Shown in pieces: positions 38,970 to 47,032 of a stretch of DNA of 47,350 bases. Made by a program: the position numbers and the translations under genes. Every line of letters starts with the position of its first letter. Position 1 is the first letter of the stretch. Under the pieces are notes generated by a model. That model did no database searches and was not told where the DNA came from. It saw nothing but the letters and a program-made list of their open reading frames with translations. The DNA comes from a virus, in IMG/VR virus record IMGVR_UViG_3300046003_003527, positions 1 to 47,350 of that record. One strand, 5' to 3'.

Positions 38970-39349
38970 TGGGATTCATAAAAAGAAATAAATACACTTT
39001 TGAAATATACCTTACAGATAAAGGTAGAGAAGCGTTTGTAAACGATGGTTTTAAAAATAACGTTAAATATTTTTCATTAATAGATAACTCAAATTACAAC
39101 CAAATGAGCAATGTGGACCCACACGTTTTAACGGGTCAAACAATACCAACGATAAAATTTTATGACACCACAGAAGTTAATAACACAAGTGAGGTCTATG
39201 TACAGGATGCTAAAAGAGGTTCAATTGATAACGATATACGTTTCACTCATGGTTTTTTAGGTGTTAACCAAAGAGCTGAAAATAATTATGTCGCGTATGA
39301 CCCAGACCTATCAACAGAAACGATTAAGATAATAACATATAAAAACTAA
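38969..39349 (+). CDS. Small tail-associated protein of the LTxxGRxxL family (126 aa)
   Basis: The first 45 residues (FEIYLTDKGREAFVNDGFKN, then VKYFSLIDNSNYNQMSNVDP) align with the N-terminal module of the 919-residue protein and with the 81-residue protein: LT-x-x-GR, a hydrophobic helix, a strand, then an acidic/Asn loop. The rest is polar. The start shares a base with the previous stop (TAATG) and the stop shares a base with the next start, so three consecutive genes are translationally coupled. Probably an adaptor in the fibre/baseplate periphery; function inferred. Confidence 0.75.
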   Translation: MGFIKRNKYTFEIYLTDKGREAFVNDGFKNNVKYFSLIDNSNYNQMSNVDPHVLTGQTIPTIKFYDTTEVNNTSEVYVQDAKRGSIDNDIRFTHGFLGVNQRAENNYVAYDPDLSTETIKIITYKN

Positions 39350-40383
39350 TGGCTAGACAATACAATCTTAAAAATTTAAACGGTATACACCTTAAAGCAC
39401 CTTATGATTACACATCATATACTACTGGGGGTGTTAACGCCTTGATTGAAGATTATGATTTTTACCCTTATAAATCAAATGATTTATCAGATTTTGAATT
39501 TATTAACGGGTCTTATAATTTGGTTGATAAAACGTCACCTTATTATAACATGCCAATGGGTGATGGGTTTATTGGTAACAACTCAAAAGCTTCAAGAATC
39601 GTTAATGTTGATTACGCACAATTTAAAAAAAATAAGACATTAGTTAAAGGTGGGGTATACTACACAAGTTTTGATATGTACTTTAATTTTAATGGTGAAG
39701 GTCAAAACTATGCTGTTAACTCGACAGGTTATACGATTAATGTCAATATCTACGCTATTATTGGTAATAATAAGAAAAAACTTAAGTTATCAAATTTAAA
39801 AGTTTATGATTATGCTTCCGCTACGTACAGCGGATCAACATCTAATCCAGTTGTTGCTGGTTATGTTAATATTAGTACATCTTTTTTTAATAACTGGGTT
39901 ACTATAATAGATTCAAACACAACTTTAAATGTGTCTTATTTACCACATCCACACCAATATGTTATTAATAACAACGGCGCGACATCAATTGGGTATTCAT
40001 GGACAGAAGGTACTGTTGGTTCCCCTTATTATGGGAACTCACTGGGAGCTAATCTTGCTGGTCATTCGAGCGTTACTAAAATCTCGTTTTCAACACCAGA
40101 GGTTAGTGGAGTATCACCAAATTATACAATGCAAGATCAAGGGCTTGCACCAGAACCAAACATTAGCCCGTTTAATATTATGAGTGGTTACATGTTTAAA
40201 GTTACAGCTGAATTAGATGTAAGCACAGAAACGTTATTTAATTCAAATATATGTACTGGTAATAAAGATTTTAAAATAATGGTTGATTATAATGGAAGGA
40301 TATCACAGACAACAGTTGCTTATGTAAATGAAACATTTGATTTACCAGATAGTGCTCCTGTTGGTCCACCACCATCATTATAA
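39349..40383 (+). CDS. Unknown fibre-cluster protein (344 aa)
   Basis: The protein is beta-rich, aromatic and rich in Gly/Asn/Ser, with no Cys except one near the C-terminus (NICTGN), no membrane segment and a Pro-rich end (VGPPPSL). Regions such as GGVYYTSFDMYFNFNGEGQN and HQYVINNNGATSIGYSW look like beta-sandwich or receptor-binding strands. Its start overlaps the previous stop by one base. It lies within a run of fibre-type genes, so a receptor-binding or fibre role is likely but not proven. Confidence 0.7.
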   Translation: MARQYNLKNLNGIHLKAPYDYTSYTTGGVNALIEDYDFYPYKSNDLSDFEFINGSYNLVDKTSPYYNMPMGDGFIGNNSKASRIVNVDYAQFKKNKTLVKGGVYYTSFDMYFNFNGEGQNYAVNSTGYTINVNIYAIIGNNKKKLKLSNLKVYDYASATYSGSTSNPVVAGYVNISTSFFNNWVTIIDSNTTLNVSYLPHPHQYVINNNGATSIGYSWTEGTVGSPYYGNSLGANLAGHSSVTKISFSTPEVSGVSPNYTMQDQGLAPEPNISPFNIMSGYMFKVTAELDVSTETLFNSNICTGNKDFKIMVDYNGRISQTTVAYVNETFDLPDSAPVGPPPSL

Positions 40384-40400
40384 AAAAAAATAAATAATTA

Positions 40401-41036
40401 ATGGCAACTATACCAGTAAGTTACAGAAGAAGGGTTGAATATAAAATGCCCGTTTTTAATTTTAGCATACCTAAAATCGGTTTTTACATAAACACCCCAG
40501 GCGTTAGTGTAGTTGGACCAGATAAATACCTTACCAATGAATCAGAGGGTAAATTTAATATCCTAAACCCAAACACGAGCTCAATATATTTTAATAACTT
40601 AACATATGTAAAGGCACAATTTAGGGATTCTAAATTAAATTCAAGGTTAAACACTTTAAAACTAATATTGGTAAATGAATATGATGAAACCAATTTAGTT
40701 GGTAGTGAAGGTATTGTTGGTACAAAACATTACCAAGAGTATCAATTAACAAAAAACGGTAAGTTAATCGGTAAATTAACTTTGGTTATACCAGTTGGTT
40801 TATTAGAATCAAATAAAATGTTATTACCGTTGACAACTTTGGAGTTTTCAGCCTTTTACGAGGTTTTAAATTTAAATGTTTTAGACACACATTATTACGG
40901 TAAAACACCAACCGATCCAGATAAAAGAGTGGGTGTTGTTGATCTAACTTTTAATATAAAATGTTTTACTGATAACACATTTAACAATGTGGTTAATGAA
41001 CAAGTTGTTATTAGTGTGATACTCGTTAAAACATAA
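40401..41036 (+). CDS. Unknown fibre-cluster protein (211 aa)
   Basis: This basic, beta-rich protein begins with an Arg-rich segment (SYRRRVEYK). It has a PKIGFYINTPGVSVVGPDKYL stretch (about 25-45) and ends in alternating hydrophobic strands (VVISVILVKT). It lacks signal peptide and catalytic motifs. It is 17 bases after the 344-residue gene and four bases before the methyltransferase gene, implying co-expression with the latter. Structural role by position; otherwise unknown. Confidence 0.7.
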   Translation: MATIPVSYRRRVEYKMPVFNFSIPKIGFYINTPGVSVVGPDKYLTNESEGKFNILNPNTSSIYFNNLTYVKAQFRDSKLNSRLNTLKLILVNEYDETNLVGSEGIVGTKHYQEYQLTKNGKLIGKLTLVIPVGLLESNKMLLPLTTLEFSAFYEVLNLNVLDTHYYGKTPTDPDKRVGVVDLTFNIKCFTDNTFNNVVNEQVVISVILVKT

Positions 41037-41040
41037 AAAA

Positions 41041-41670
41041 ATGAATTTAATATTTGATATAGGGGCTAATTTAGGTAGTACGGTAAAAATATTCATAAGA
41101 AAATCTAAAAAAATTGTTGCTTTTGAACCAAACAAACTTTTAGTTAATAACTTAAAGGAGATGTTTAAACATGATAATGTTATTATAGACACCAGAGCTT
41201 TATCTAACAAAGTGGGTACAAAAGTATTTAACGTTTCTAATGCAGATTCGTTATCAACATTTTCAGAAGATTGGATTCATAACTCAAGATTTTCGAATAC
41301 AATAACATGGGATACTCAAATTGAGGTTGAAACAACAACATTGGACAATATAATAGAAGAGTATGGTATTCCAGATTATGTTAAAATAGATGTTGAAGGT
41401 TACGAATATGAGGTTTTATCTTCATTAACAAAGTTTTTACCAGATACGTTATTTGCGTTTGAGTGGGCTGAGGAAACAAAAGATAAAATTTGTCTTATTT
41501 TAGAACACGTAAACAATTTAGGTTACAGATCTTTTGGTTATACGGAAGAAGATAAAGTTTTATTTGATGGTGAGATTGACTGGGTAGGATATGAAAAATT
41601 TTTGAAAACTGTTGAAGAATTCAAACCCGAAAGAAAAGTTAGATGGGGTATGATATATTTTAAAAAATAA
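41041..41670 (+). CDS. FkbM-type SAM-dependent methyltransferase (209 aa)
   Basis: FkbM-family enzymes transfer methyl groups from SAM, usually to sugar hydroxyls. The Rossmann-like order is clear: motif I FDIGANLG (residues 5-12), the second strand ending in a FEPN motif (28-31) with the ribose-binding Glu, and the VKIDVEGYEYEVL motif (114-126) with Asp117, Glu119 and Gly120, which is diagnostic of the family. The length is typical of a single-domain enzyme. It is embedded between tail-fibre-type genes, four bases after the upstream gene, so possible substrates are a virion glycan or host surface sugars. That is inference. Confidence 0.88.
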   Translation: MNLIFDIGANLGSTVKIFIRKSKKIVAFEPNKLLVNNLKEMFKHDNVIIDTRALSNKVGTKVFNVSNADSLSTFSEDWIHNSRFSNTITWDTQIEVETTTLDNIIEEYGIPDYVKIDVEGYEYEVLSSLTKFLPDTLFAFEWAEETKDKICLILEHVNNLGYRSFGYTEEDKVLFDGEIDWVGYEKFLKTVEEFKPERKVRWGMIYFKK

Positions 41671-41714
41671 AAAAAAATAAAAGAGCTGTATATTTATTAT
41701 ATAGAAATAATAAC

Positions 41715-41744
41715 TTGATTTGTACAATAAAATTAATATATTTA
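41715..41744 (+). promoter_or_regulatory. Candidate Bacteroidota-type promoter before the 81-residue gene
   Basis: TTG (41715-41717), a 19-base spacer and TATATTTA (41737-41744) match the Bacteroidota consensus with one mismatch (final G is A). It lies in an 88-base gap, the largest in the fibre cluster, ending 14 bases before the ATG. AT-rich surroundings weaken it. An overlapping TATTTAAATA at 41739 could instead be a late-type box. Confidence 0.45.
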
Positions 41745-41758
41745 AATAAACAAAAAAA

Positions 41759-42004
41759 ATGGGGTTCGTACTACAAAGCGGAAGCACTGAAGAAATTAAA
41801 GTTTACCTAACAGAGTTGGGTAGAAGACGACTTTTGGAACAAGGTTTTAAACCAGTTACTTTTTCTATTTCAGATGAAGACGGTAATTATAATGCGTTAT
41901 CAACTATCGATCAGATAGTTACGGATATAACTGGTGATTATAATGATAATGTTTACGCAATATCAAAAAACATAACAATAAAAAGTCAAATATTAAGAAA
42001 ATAA
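41759..42004 (+). CDS. Small stand-alone LTxxGRxxL-module protein (81 aa)
   Basis: The protein consists almost entirely of the module that begins the 919- and 126-residue proteins: VYLTELGRRRLLEQGF, a strand (KPVTFSISDEDGNYN), then a helical segment and a basic end. It is six bases upstream of the 624-residue gene, whose body resembles the rest of the 919-residue protein. The two therefore look like a split equivalent of that longer protein. Likely a tail adaptor; no catalytic motif. Confidence 0.75.
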   Translation: MGFVLQSGSTEEIKVYLTELGRRRLLEQGFKPVTFSISDEDGNYNALSTIDQIVTDITGDYNDNVYAISKNITIKSQILRK

Positions 42005-42010
42005 CATAAA

Positions 42011-43885
42011 ATGAGTGCAATATTAAAAGTTAGAATCCCATACTACAGCAGAACAATTTCTACTGGTACAGATGGTATCGCTGAGTTCTATTTGTTAGAG
42101 GCTCCAACACATATACCAGTATTAAATCAAACTGTTGTTATCACACATACAGAAGTTTCAACAAGTACAGGTTTATATACAAAATTAAATGATTTAGGGT
42201 CAAACACCAGTTTAGGTCAATTCCAATCACTGACAGACCTTAGCGCTAATCAAGCACAAGTTACAGCTAATGGTGGTTATACTTATGTTTTTTCGATTGC
42301 ATATAGCGACACACAGTTTTCACAACCACAATATGGTGGGGCTTGTCGTGGTTATATTGAATATGATGTTAACCCAATTAATTACAATGTTTTAAAAACA
42401 GTTGAGAGTGTTGTTTTAGTTAATGAAACAGTACCTTTTGATTTATCAAATGGTTTTCAGGAATTAAACCATACATTTAGTGGTACAACATTAAACAGTA
42501 CGGATATTTTACCAGGTTTCTTTGTTGGTAGACAAGATAATAACACTATTTTTGCTAACTTACTAAAGTCACTTAATTTACCTGTTACGAGTGAAGAATA
42601 TAAAAAATATTCAAGATCCGCTTACGGTGTATTAAGTGCAGCTGGTACAAATGATACCGTTGCTGTTACAAGAAACGGTGTCGCGTATAAATGGACTGCA
42701 ATCACAAATACATTTACAGGGTCAACAGATACATTATTAGTTCACCCAACAACTGGTTACACTGGTGAGTATTATGATACTGTTATGCAAACAATTGGTT
42801 GTAATGAATTTGAAACAAATAAACCTTGGAATTTACCAGTTCCAAATGATTTATACATGATATTTGAAATACCAAATAACAAATACGGTGAAATCATTGA
42901 CGGTAAGACTGTTAAATTAGAATTACCTTATTATACTGGTACTTTATCAGGTACAGCCGATCCAAAACGTTTGGGTATTATGACTGGTTGGACAGGACCA
43001 ACTACAATTGAATTATACGGTACTTACAATACGGCTGGTATAAACAATAATTTAGATAAGAAATTATCTGAACCAGATATTAGTGTTGGCACACTTGGTG
43101 TTAGACCTGATTTAGCAACAGTTGGTTCAACAACTTATGAGAGTAATGTTGTATTGTTATTTACGGATGCGGTACAAACACCTTCTGTAAACTTTAACAA
43201 CTGGGGTGATGCCTATAGTGAGGTTATAAATGGAACTAGAGTGTTTTCACCTACAGCTCAAGAAAAACCAACATACAGTTATAAAAACGATGTTTGTGTT
43301 GGGGCTGCTTACTTAGATAAGGGGTTTATTGTAATCACACACCCATTAATCGTTGATTCATATTTCCGTAATGTTTTTGATGGTTATATTTATACTAGCG
43401 GTGCTGGTACCGCTATGGTTAAAAACTATGATGTAACAAAAAATATTACTGGTACAACTGTCAATGCTGATAGTAGAGGTGTTGTTAGAACTACAGATTC
43501 TAATGATACATATGAGTTGGTCGTGACCAAAGATGGTAACAATGTTCTATGGGACAATACACAATTCATCTACACTGGTGCAACTGATTATACATTATCA
43601 TACAATAGTTATAACAGCGAAAAATCTTTAAACATTGTTTGTTTGGCATCTTCAGATGAGTTTTTTAAATCAACAAACGATACTGCAAAAGATATGATGA
43701 GCGTTGACCAAATGGAAGACTTTGCATCGTTTAAATCAACAAATGGTGATTTATACCCTGTTATTATCACACAATTAGGTATTCACGATCAAGATGGAAA
43801 TTTATTAGCAATTTGCAAACCAACACAACCAATTAAAAAATATTGGTATGACGTTGTCAGTTTTAATATCAAAATTAGATTATAA
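42011..43885 (+). CDS. Large fibre/baseplate-periphery protein related to the 919-residue protein (624 aa)
   Basis: This is a Thr/Gly/Asn-rich beta protein. Order-conserved similarity to the 919-residue protein includes a YGEII...VKLELPYY segment (about 294-308), VGAAYLDKGFIVITHP (about 431-446), and a C-terminal block QLGIHDQDGNLLAICKPTQP (from about 588) followed by I-K-K-Y. It lacks the N-terminal LTxxGRxxL module, which the preceding 81-residue gene supplies. The ATG follows an A-rich leader six bases after that gene. A fibre or adhesin role is inferred from composition and location. Confidence 0.75.
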   Translation: MSAILKVRIPYYSRTISTGTDGIAEFYLLEAPTHIPVLNQTVVITHTEVSTSTGLYTKLNDLGSNTSLGQFQSLTDLSANQAQVTANGGYTYVFSIAYSDTQFSQPQYGGACRGYIEYDVNPINYNVLKTVESVVLVNETVPFDLSNGFQELNHTFSGTTLNSTDILPGFFVGRQDNNTIFANLLKSLNLPVTSEEYKKYSRSAYGVLSAAGTNDTVAVTRNGVAYKWTAITNTFTGSTDTLLVHPTTGYTGEYYDTVMQTIGCNEFETNKPWNLPVPNDLYMIFEIPNNKYGEIIDGKTVKLELPYYTGTLSGTADPKRLGIMTGWTGPTTIELYGTYNTAGINNNLDKKLSEPDISVGTLGVRPDLATVGSTTYESNVVLLFTDAVQTPSVNFNNWGDAYSEVINGTRVFSPTAQEKPTYSYKNDVCVGAAYLDKGFIVITHPLIVDSYFRNVFDGYIYTSGAGTAMVKNYDVTKNITGTTVNADSRGVVRTTDSNDTYELVVTKDGNNVLWDNTQFIYTGATDYTLSYNSYNSEKSLNIVCLASSDEFFKSTNDTAKDMMSVDQMEDFASFKSTNGDLYPVIITQLGIHDQDGNLLAICKPTQPIKKYWYDVVSFNIKIRL

Positions 43886-43894
43886 TTAAATTTT

Positions 43895-44494
43895 ATGGTA
43901 AAAGAAGTACAAGAAGAATATTACTTACTTGGGTTAGATGTGTCAACCAAAACAATTGGGATTTCACTATTCAACAATAAAGGAGAGCTTTTGGAGTTAA
44001 CACATATTTCTCCAAAAGCTAAACCCGAACCTAAAACAAAGACTGAGGAGCTTATCAAAAAATCCGATTTGTTTTATGATTTTATACAGAAGTATAAAAC
44101 ACTCAACATTAAACATGTGGTTATCGAGGAACCGTTATTAAGATCAAACAACGTTAACACCGTTGGTACCTTATTACGTTTTAATGGTATGATTACCAAG
44201 ATATGTTATGACGTGATTGGTGTTGTACCAGAATACATCTCCACTTATGAGGCTAGGAAATATGCATTTCCTGAGTTTATGCAACCAGGAAGCACTGGAA
44301 AACTTGTTTTATTTGGTGGATTACCTAAAGATGTTGATAAGAAAAAACTTATTTGGGATAGAGTATCTAAAAGAGAACCCCAAATTAACTGGTTATTAGA
44401 CAAAAAAGGTCAATTAAAAAAAGAAAATTTTGATATGTCTGATTCTTACACAGTTATGCTTGCTTTTGCCCACATGAAAGAAATTTTCGAATAA
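43895..44494 (+). CDS. RuvC-like (RNase H-fold) nuclease, probable Holliday junction resolvase (199 aa)
   Basis: The protein has the RuvC-type acidic constellation: Asp15 in LLGLDVSTKTIGISLF, Glu78/Glu79 in HVVIEEPLL, and Asp180/Asp183 in FDMSDSYTVMLAF. The strand-turn-strand before Asp15 and the Ser/Thr-Lys-Thr-x-G after it fit the family. Such enzymes resolve branched DNA, which a recombination-dependent replicator must do before packaging. It starts nine bases after the last fibre-type gene, so it is transcribed with the structural genes rather than with the primase unit that follows. That placement suits late action. Confidence 0.82.
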   Translation: MVKEVQEEYYLLGLDVSTKTIGISLFNNKGELLELTHISPKAKPEPKTKTEELIKKSDLFYDFIQKYKTLNIKHVVIEEPLLRSNNVNTVGTLLRFNGMITKICYDVIGVVPEYISTYEARKYAFPEFMQPGSTGKLVLFGGLPKDVDKKKLIWDRVSKREPQINWLLDKKGQLKKENFDMSDSYTVMLAFAHMKEIFE

Positions 44495-44496
44495 AT

Positions 44497-44527
44497 TTGT
44501 TTATAAAAGAATAATTCCTTATATTTG
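44497..44527 (+). promoter_or_regulatory. Bacteroidota-type sigma-A promoter upstream of the primase gene
   Basis: TTG at 44497-44499, a 20-base spacer and TATATTTG at 44520-44527 match the Bacteroidota consensus completely, with the same spacer as the gp32 promoter. The expected start of transcription (about 44533-44536) is at or next to the ATG at 44536, so the primase message would be leaderless or nearly so. Confidence 0.75.
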
Positions 44528-44535
44528 TAGGAATT

Positions 44536-45498
44536 ATGGATTTACTAAATAACGAATTAGAAACAGACAAGCTAATTGATTTATTAGAATCCTTTTTAGG
44601 TGAACCTAGAAAGCACTATAAACGTAAAAAGCAAATTAGTTTTGACTGTCCGAACTGTTCTGCCATGAAAGGGGTTGAGTTCGATAAAAAGGGTAATCTT
44701 GAGATTTCCTATAAAGACGGTGTGTATAATTGTTGGTCGTGCGGTGAAATAGATGGAACAAAGGGTCGTCTATCTTTTTTAGTTAAAAAATATTCTAATA
44801 AAAAAACGCTAGATCAATTCTATAAACTTAATTTTAAGTTCATTCAACAAAAAACTATTGAGGAGAAAAAGGATGAATTAAAGTTACCTGATGAATATAT
44901 ACCGCTTGATGGAAAGATAAGTAACTCTAGATTTAACGTTGCTTTTGATTACCTCTATACTAGAGGTTTAAACGATTCACACATTAAAAAATACAAAATA
45001 GGATTTTGTTTGGAAGGTAAATACCAAAATCGTGTTGTTATACCATCTTATGATATTGATGGTAAACTAAACTTTTTTGTAACAAGATCTATTAGTCCAA
45101 AAACAACCAAGTTCAAGTATTTGAACCCATCGGTTGAAAAACAAACATTAATTTTTAACGAAGCTTTAATTAACTGGGAAAAACCAGTGTTTTTAGTTGA
45201 AGGTGTTTTCGATCATATCGTTATACCTAATAGCATTCCATTGCTTGGTAAAAAAATGTCTGAAAAATTATTTAAAGAATTATATTTTAAATCAAATAAT
45301 TTCATTATTATTGCACTCGATCCCGATGCGTGGAATGATACCGTTGGAATATACAATAAATTAGATGCTGGCCGACTCTATAAAAAGGTGTTGGTTTTAA
45401 CATTACCTAAAGGTATTGATATTTCATTGTATTATGAAAAGTATGGACCAGAAAATTTAGGTAAATTATTACAAACAAGTAAAAGAATTAAAGAATGA
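44536..45498 (+). CDS. 61: DNA primase, gp61/DnaG-like with zinc finger and TOPRIM domain (320 aa)
   Basis: This enzyme makes RNA primers for lagging-strand synthesis with the helicase. The N-terminal zinc finger has Cys38-x-x-Cys41 and Cys66-x-x-Cys69 (DCPNC and NCWSC). The TOPRIM domain shows Glu222 in VFLVEGVFDH and Asp262-x-Asp264 in IIALDPDAW, followed by a KKVLVLTLPKG strand and ID-x-S-L-Y, common at the end of phage primase TOPRIM domains. The length is close to T4 gp61 (342 residues). It is first in an overlapping operon with two nucleases (ATGA junctions), behind its own promoter. Confidence 0.9.
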   Translation: MDLLNNELETDKLIDLLESFLGEPRKHYKRKKQISFDCPNCSAMKGVEFDKKGNLEISYKDGVYNCWSCGEIDGTKGRLSFLVKKYSNKKTLDQFYKLNFKFIQQKTIEEKKDELKLPDEYIPLDGKISNSRFNVAFDYLYTRGLNDSHIKKYKIGFCLEGKYQNRVVIPSYDIDGKLNFFVTRSISPKTTKFKYLNPSVEKQTLIFNEALINWEKPVFLVEGVFDHIVIPNSIPLLGKKMSEKLFKELYFKSNNFIIIALDPDAWNDTVGIYNKLDAGRLYKKVLVLTLPKGIDISLYYEKYGPENLGKLLQTSKRIKE

Positions 45499-46238
45499 TA
45501 ACATTAGATCACGCAACCCACACGTATACCAACAGTGAAAAACCAACTGTTAAATATACATCAGTTACTACTGTATTGGGGCAGTACAAAGAAAAATTTA
45601 ACGAAGATTACCACGCCGAAAGGGTGGCAAAAAGAAAAGGTGTAAGCAAAGAAGAAGTTATTGCTGAATGGAGAGAAATTAACCGCATGGCTAATGAGTA
45701 TGGAACTGCGCTGCATGAGATTCTTGAAAGATTCTTGTTGGCACCAAACAGAATGTACTCACCAAGAGATGAGTTTGAAAAGATTGTAATTGGTGCGTTT
45801 AGAGATGTTTGTTACGAAGAAGGTTTGGGTTTAATTGATAGTCCTTATTTGAAACCAGAGCACATCATGTCAATTGAGTTTAATGATGAGCAAGGTGTCG
45901 CAGGTACTTCAGACATTATTGAGGATTTACCAGACGGTGTGTTCTTCAATGTATGGGATTTCAAGACAAACAAAAAATTTGAGTACGAAAACAAATATGG
46001 TGAGTTCTTACATTTCCCATTAGATCACTTAACTCACTGTCAATACAATGACTATACAATTCAATTATCTGTGTATGCTGTGATGTACGAGATAGAGACT
46101 AAGAAAAAGTTTAATCGTGGGGGTTTATTCTATTGGGATAAAAATATCCAAACGTTTAAACTAATCCCAATCAGCTATATGAAGAAAGAAGCTGAGATGC
46201 TTATACAACATTATAAAATGAAAAGAATTATATTATGA
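45495..46238 (+). CDS. PD-(D/E)XK nuclease, RecB/Cas4-like (247 aa)
   Basis: The motif order matches the RecB-type nuclease superfamily: GTALHEILE with His74, GVAGTSDII with Asp140, VWDFKTNKK with Asp155-x-Lys157 (the D-x-K catalytic pair), and a later Q-L-S-V-Y-A helix fitting the Q-x-x-x-Y motif. There are no four-Cys iron-sulphur ligands of Cas4 type. The start overlaps the primase stop as ATGA, and the stop overlaps the gp47-like start in the same way. It probably acts with the gp47-type nuclease in end resection; the precise substrate is unknown. Confidence 0.87.
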   Translation: MITLDHATHTYTNSEKPTVKYTSVTTVLGQYKEKFNEDYHAERVAKRKGVSKEEVIAEWREINRMANEYGTALHEILERFLLAPNRMYSPRDEFEKIVIGAFRDVCYEEGLGLIDSPYLKPEHIMSIEFNDEQGVAGTSDIIEDLPDGVFFNVWDFKTNKKFEYENKYGEFLHFPLDHLTHCQYNDYTIQLSVYAVMYEIETKKKFNRGGLFYWDKNIQTFKLIPISYMKKEAEMLIQHYKMKRIIL

Positions 46239-47032
46239 TAGAAACAATTGCACATATAGCGGATATCCATTTTAGAAATATCCAAAGACATAATGAGTTT
46301 AGAGCGATTTGCGAGAACTTTTTTGATCAAATGAAACGAATTAAACCAGAAAGGATTGTTATTGCTGGTGATATCGTTCACTCAAGAAACCAAATTAGTC
46401 CAGAATTGGTTAATGAGGTATCATGGTTTTTAAACGGTTGTTCTAAGGTCGCTGGTAAGGTTATTATCATACCAGGCAACCATGACATCGTTGAGCAGAA
46501 TAAAGAGCGTATGGATGCTTTAACACCCATTATTAAAGCACTTGATGTTGATAACATCATTTATTACACAAAATCAGGTTTATATCAAGATGAAAATGTT
46601 ATTTGGTCTGTATTTAGTATTTTTGATAACCATATGGCCCCAGAAAACTTGGAAATGAGACCATATAATGGTTCTTATATCGGTTTATACCATGGTACAA
46701 TTGTTGGTGCTGTGAATGAACAAGGTTTTAAATTTACACATGGTGCTGAAGTAAACAAATTCAGACATTGTGATATGGTTCTTTGCGGTGATATACATAA
46801 AAGACAAGTTTTTATGCACGATACCACACCAATTATTATGGTCGGTTCGTTGATTCAACAAAATTTCGGGGAAAATGTTAGTGAACATGGTTTTAACGTG
46901 GTTAAAATACAAAACGATAAATCATTATCATATGAATTTTTTGATATTGAAAATCCTGTTAAGTATTTGACGTTTAAAATAAGCGATATCAGTGATATTG
47001 AAGAAAATAATGAAATACTGGTAAATGCATAG
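46235..47032 (+). CDS. 47: gp47/SbcD/Mre11-like recombination nuclease subunit (265 aa)
   Basis: Metallophosphoesterase motifs are all present: Asp10-x-His12 (ADIHF), GDIVH at 45-49, GNHD at 81-84, a HG motif at 153-154, and GDIHK at 185-189. In T4 this subunit pairs with the gp46 ATPase to resect ends for UvsX-dependent recombination. At 265 residues it is shorter than T4 gp47 (339) and stops soon after the phosphoesterase core, so the C-terminal capping/interaction region is reduced or supplied elsewhere. The gp46 partner is not in the window but could follow. The start overlaps the preceding gene by four bases. Confidence 0.88.
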   Translation: MIETIAHIADIHFRNIQRHNEFRAICENFFDQMKRIKPERIVIAGDIVHSRNQISPELVNEVSWFLNGCSKVAGKVIIIPGNHDIVEQNKERMDALTPIIKALDVDNIIYYTKSGLYQDENVIWSVFSIFDNHMAPENLEMRPYNGSYIGLYHGTIVGAVNEQGFKFTHGAEVNKFRHCDMVLCGDIHKRQVFMHDTTPIIMVGSLIQQNFGENVSEHGFNVVKIQNDKSLSYEFFDIENPVKYLTFKISDISDIEENNEILVNA

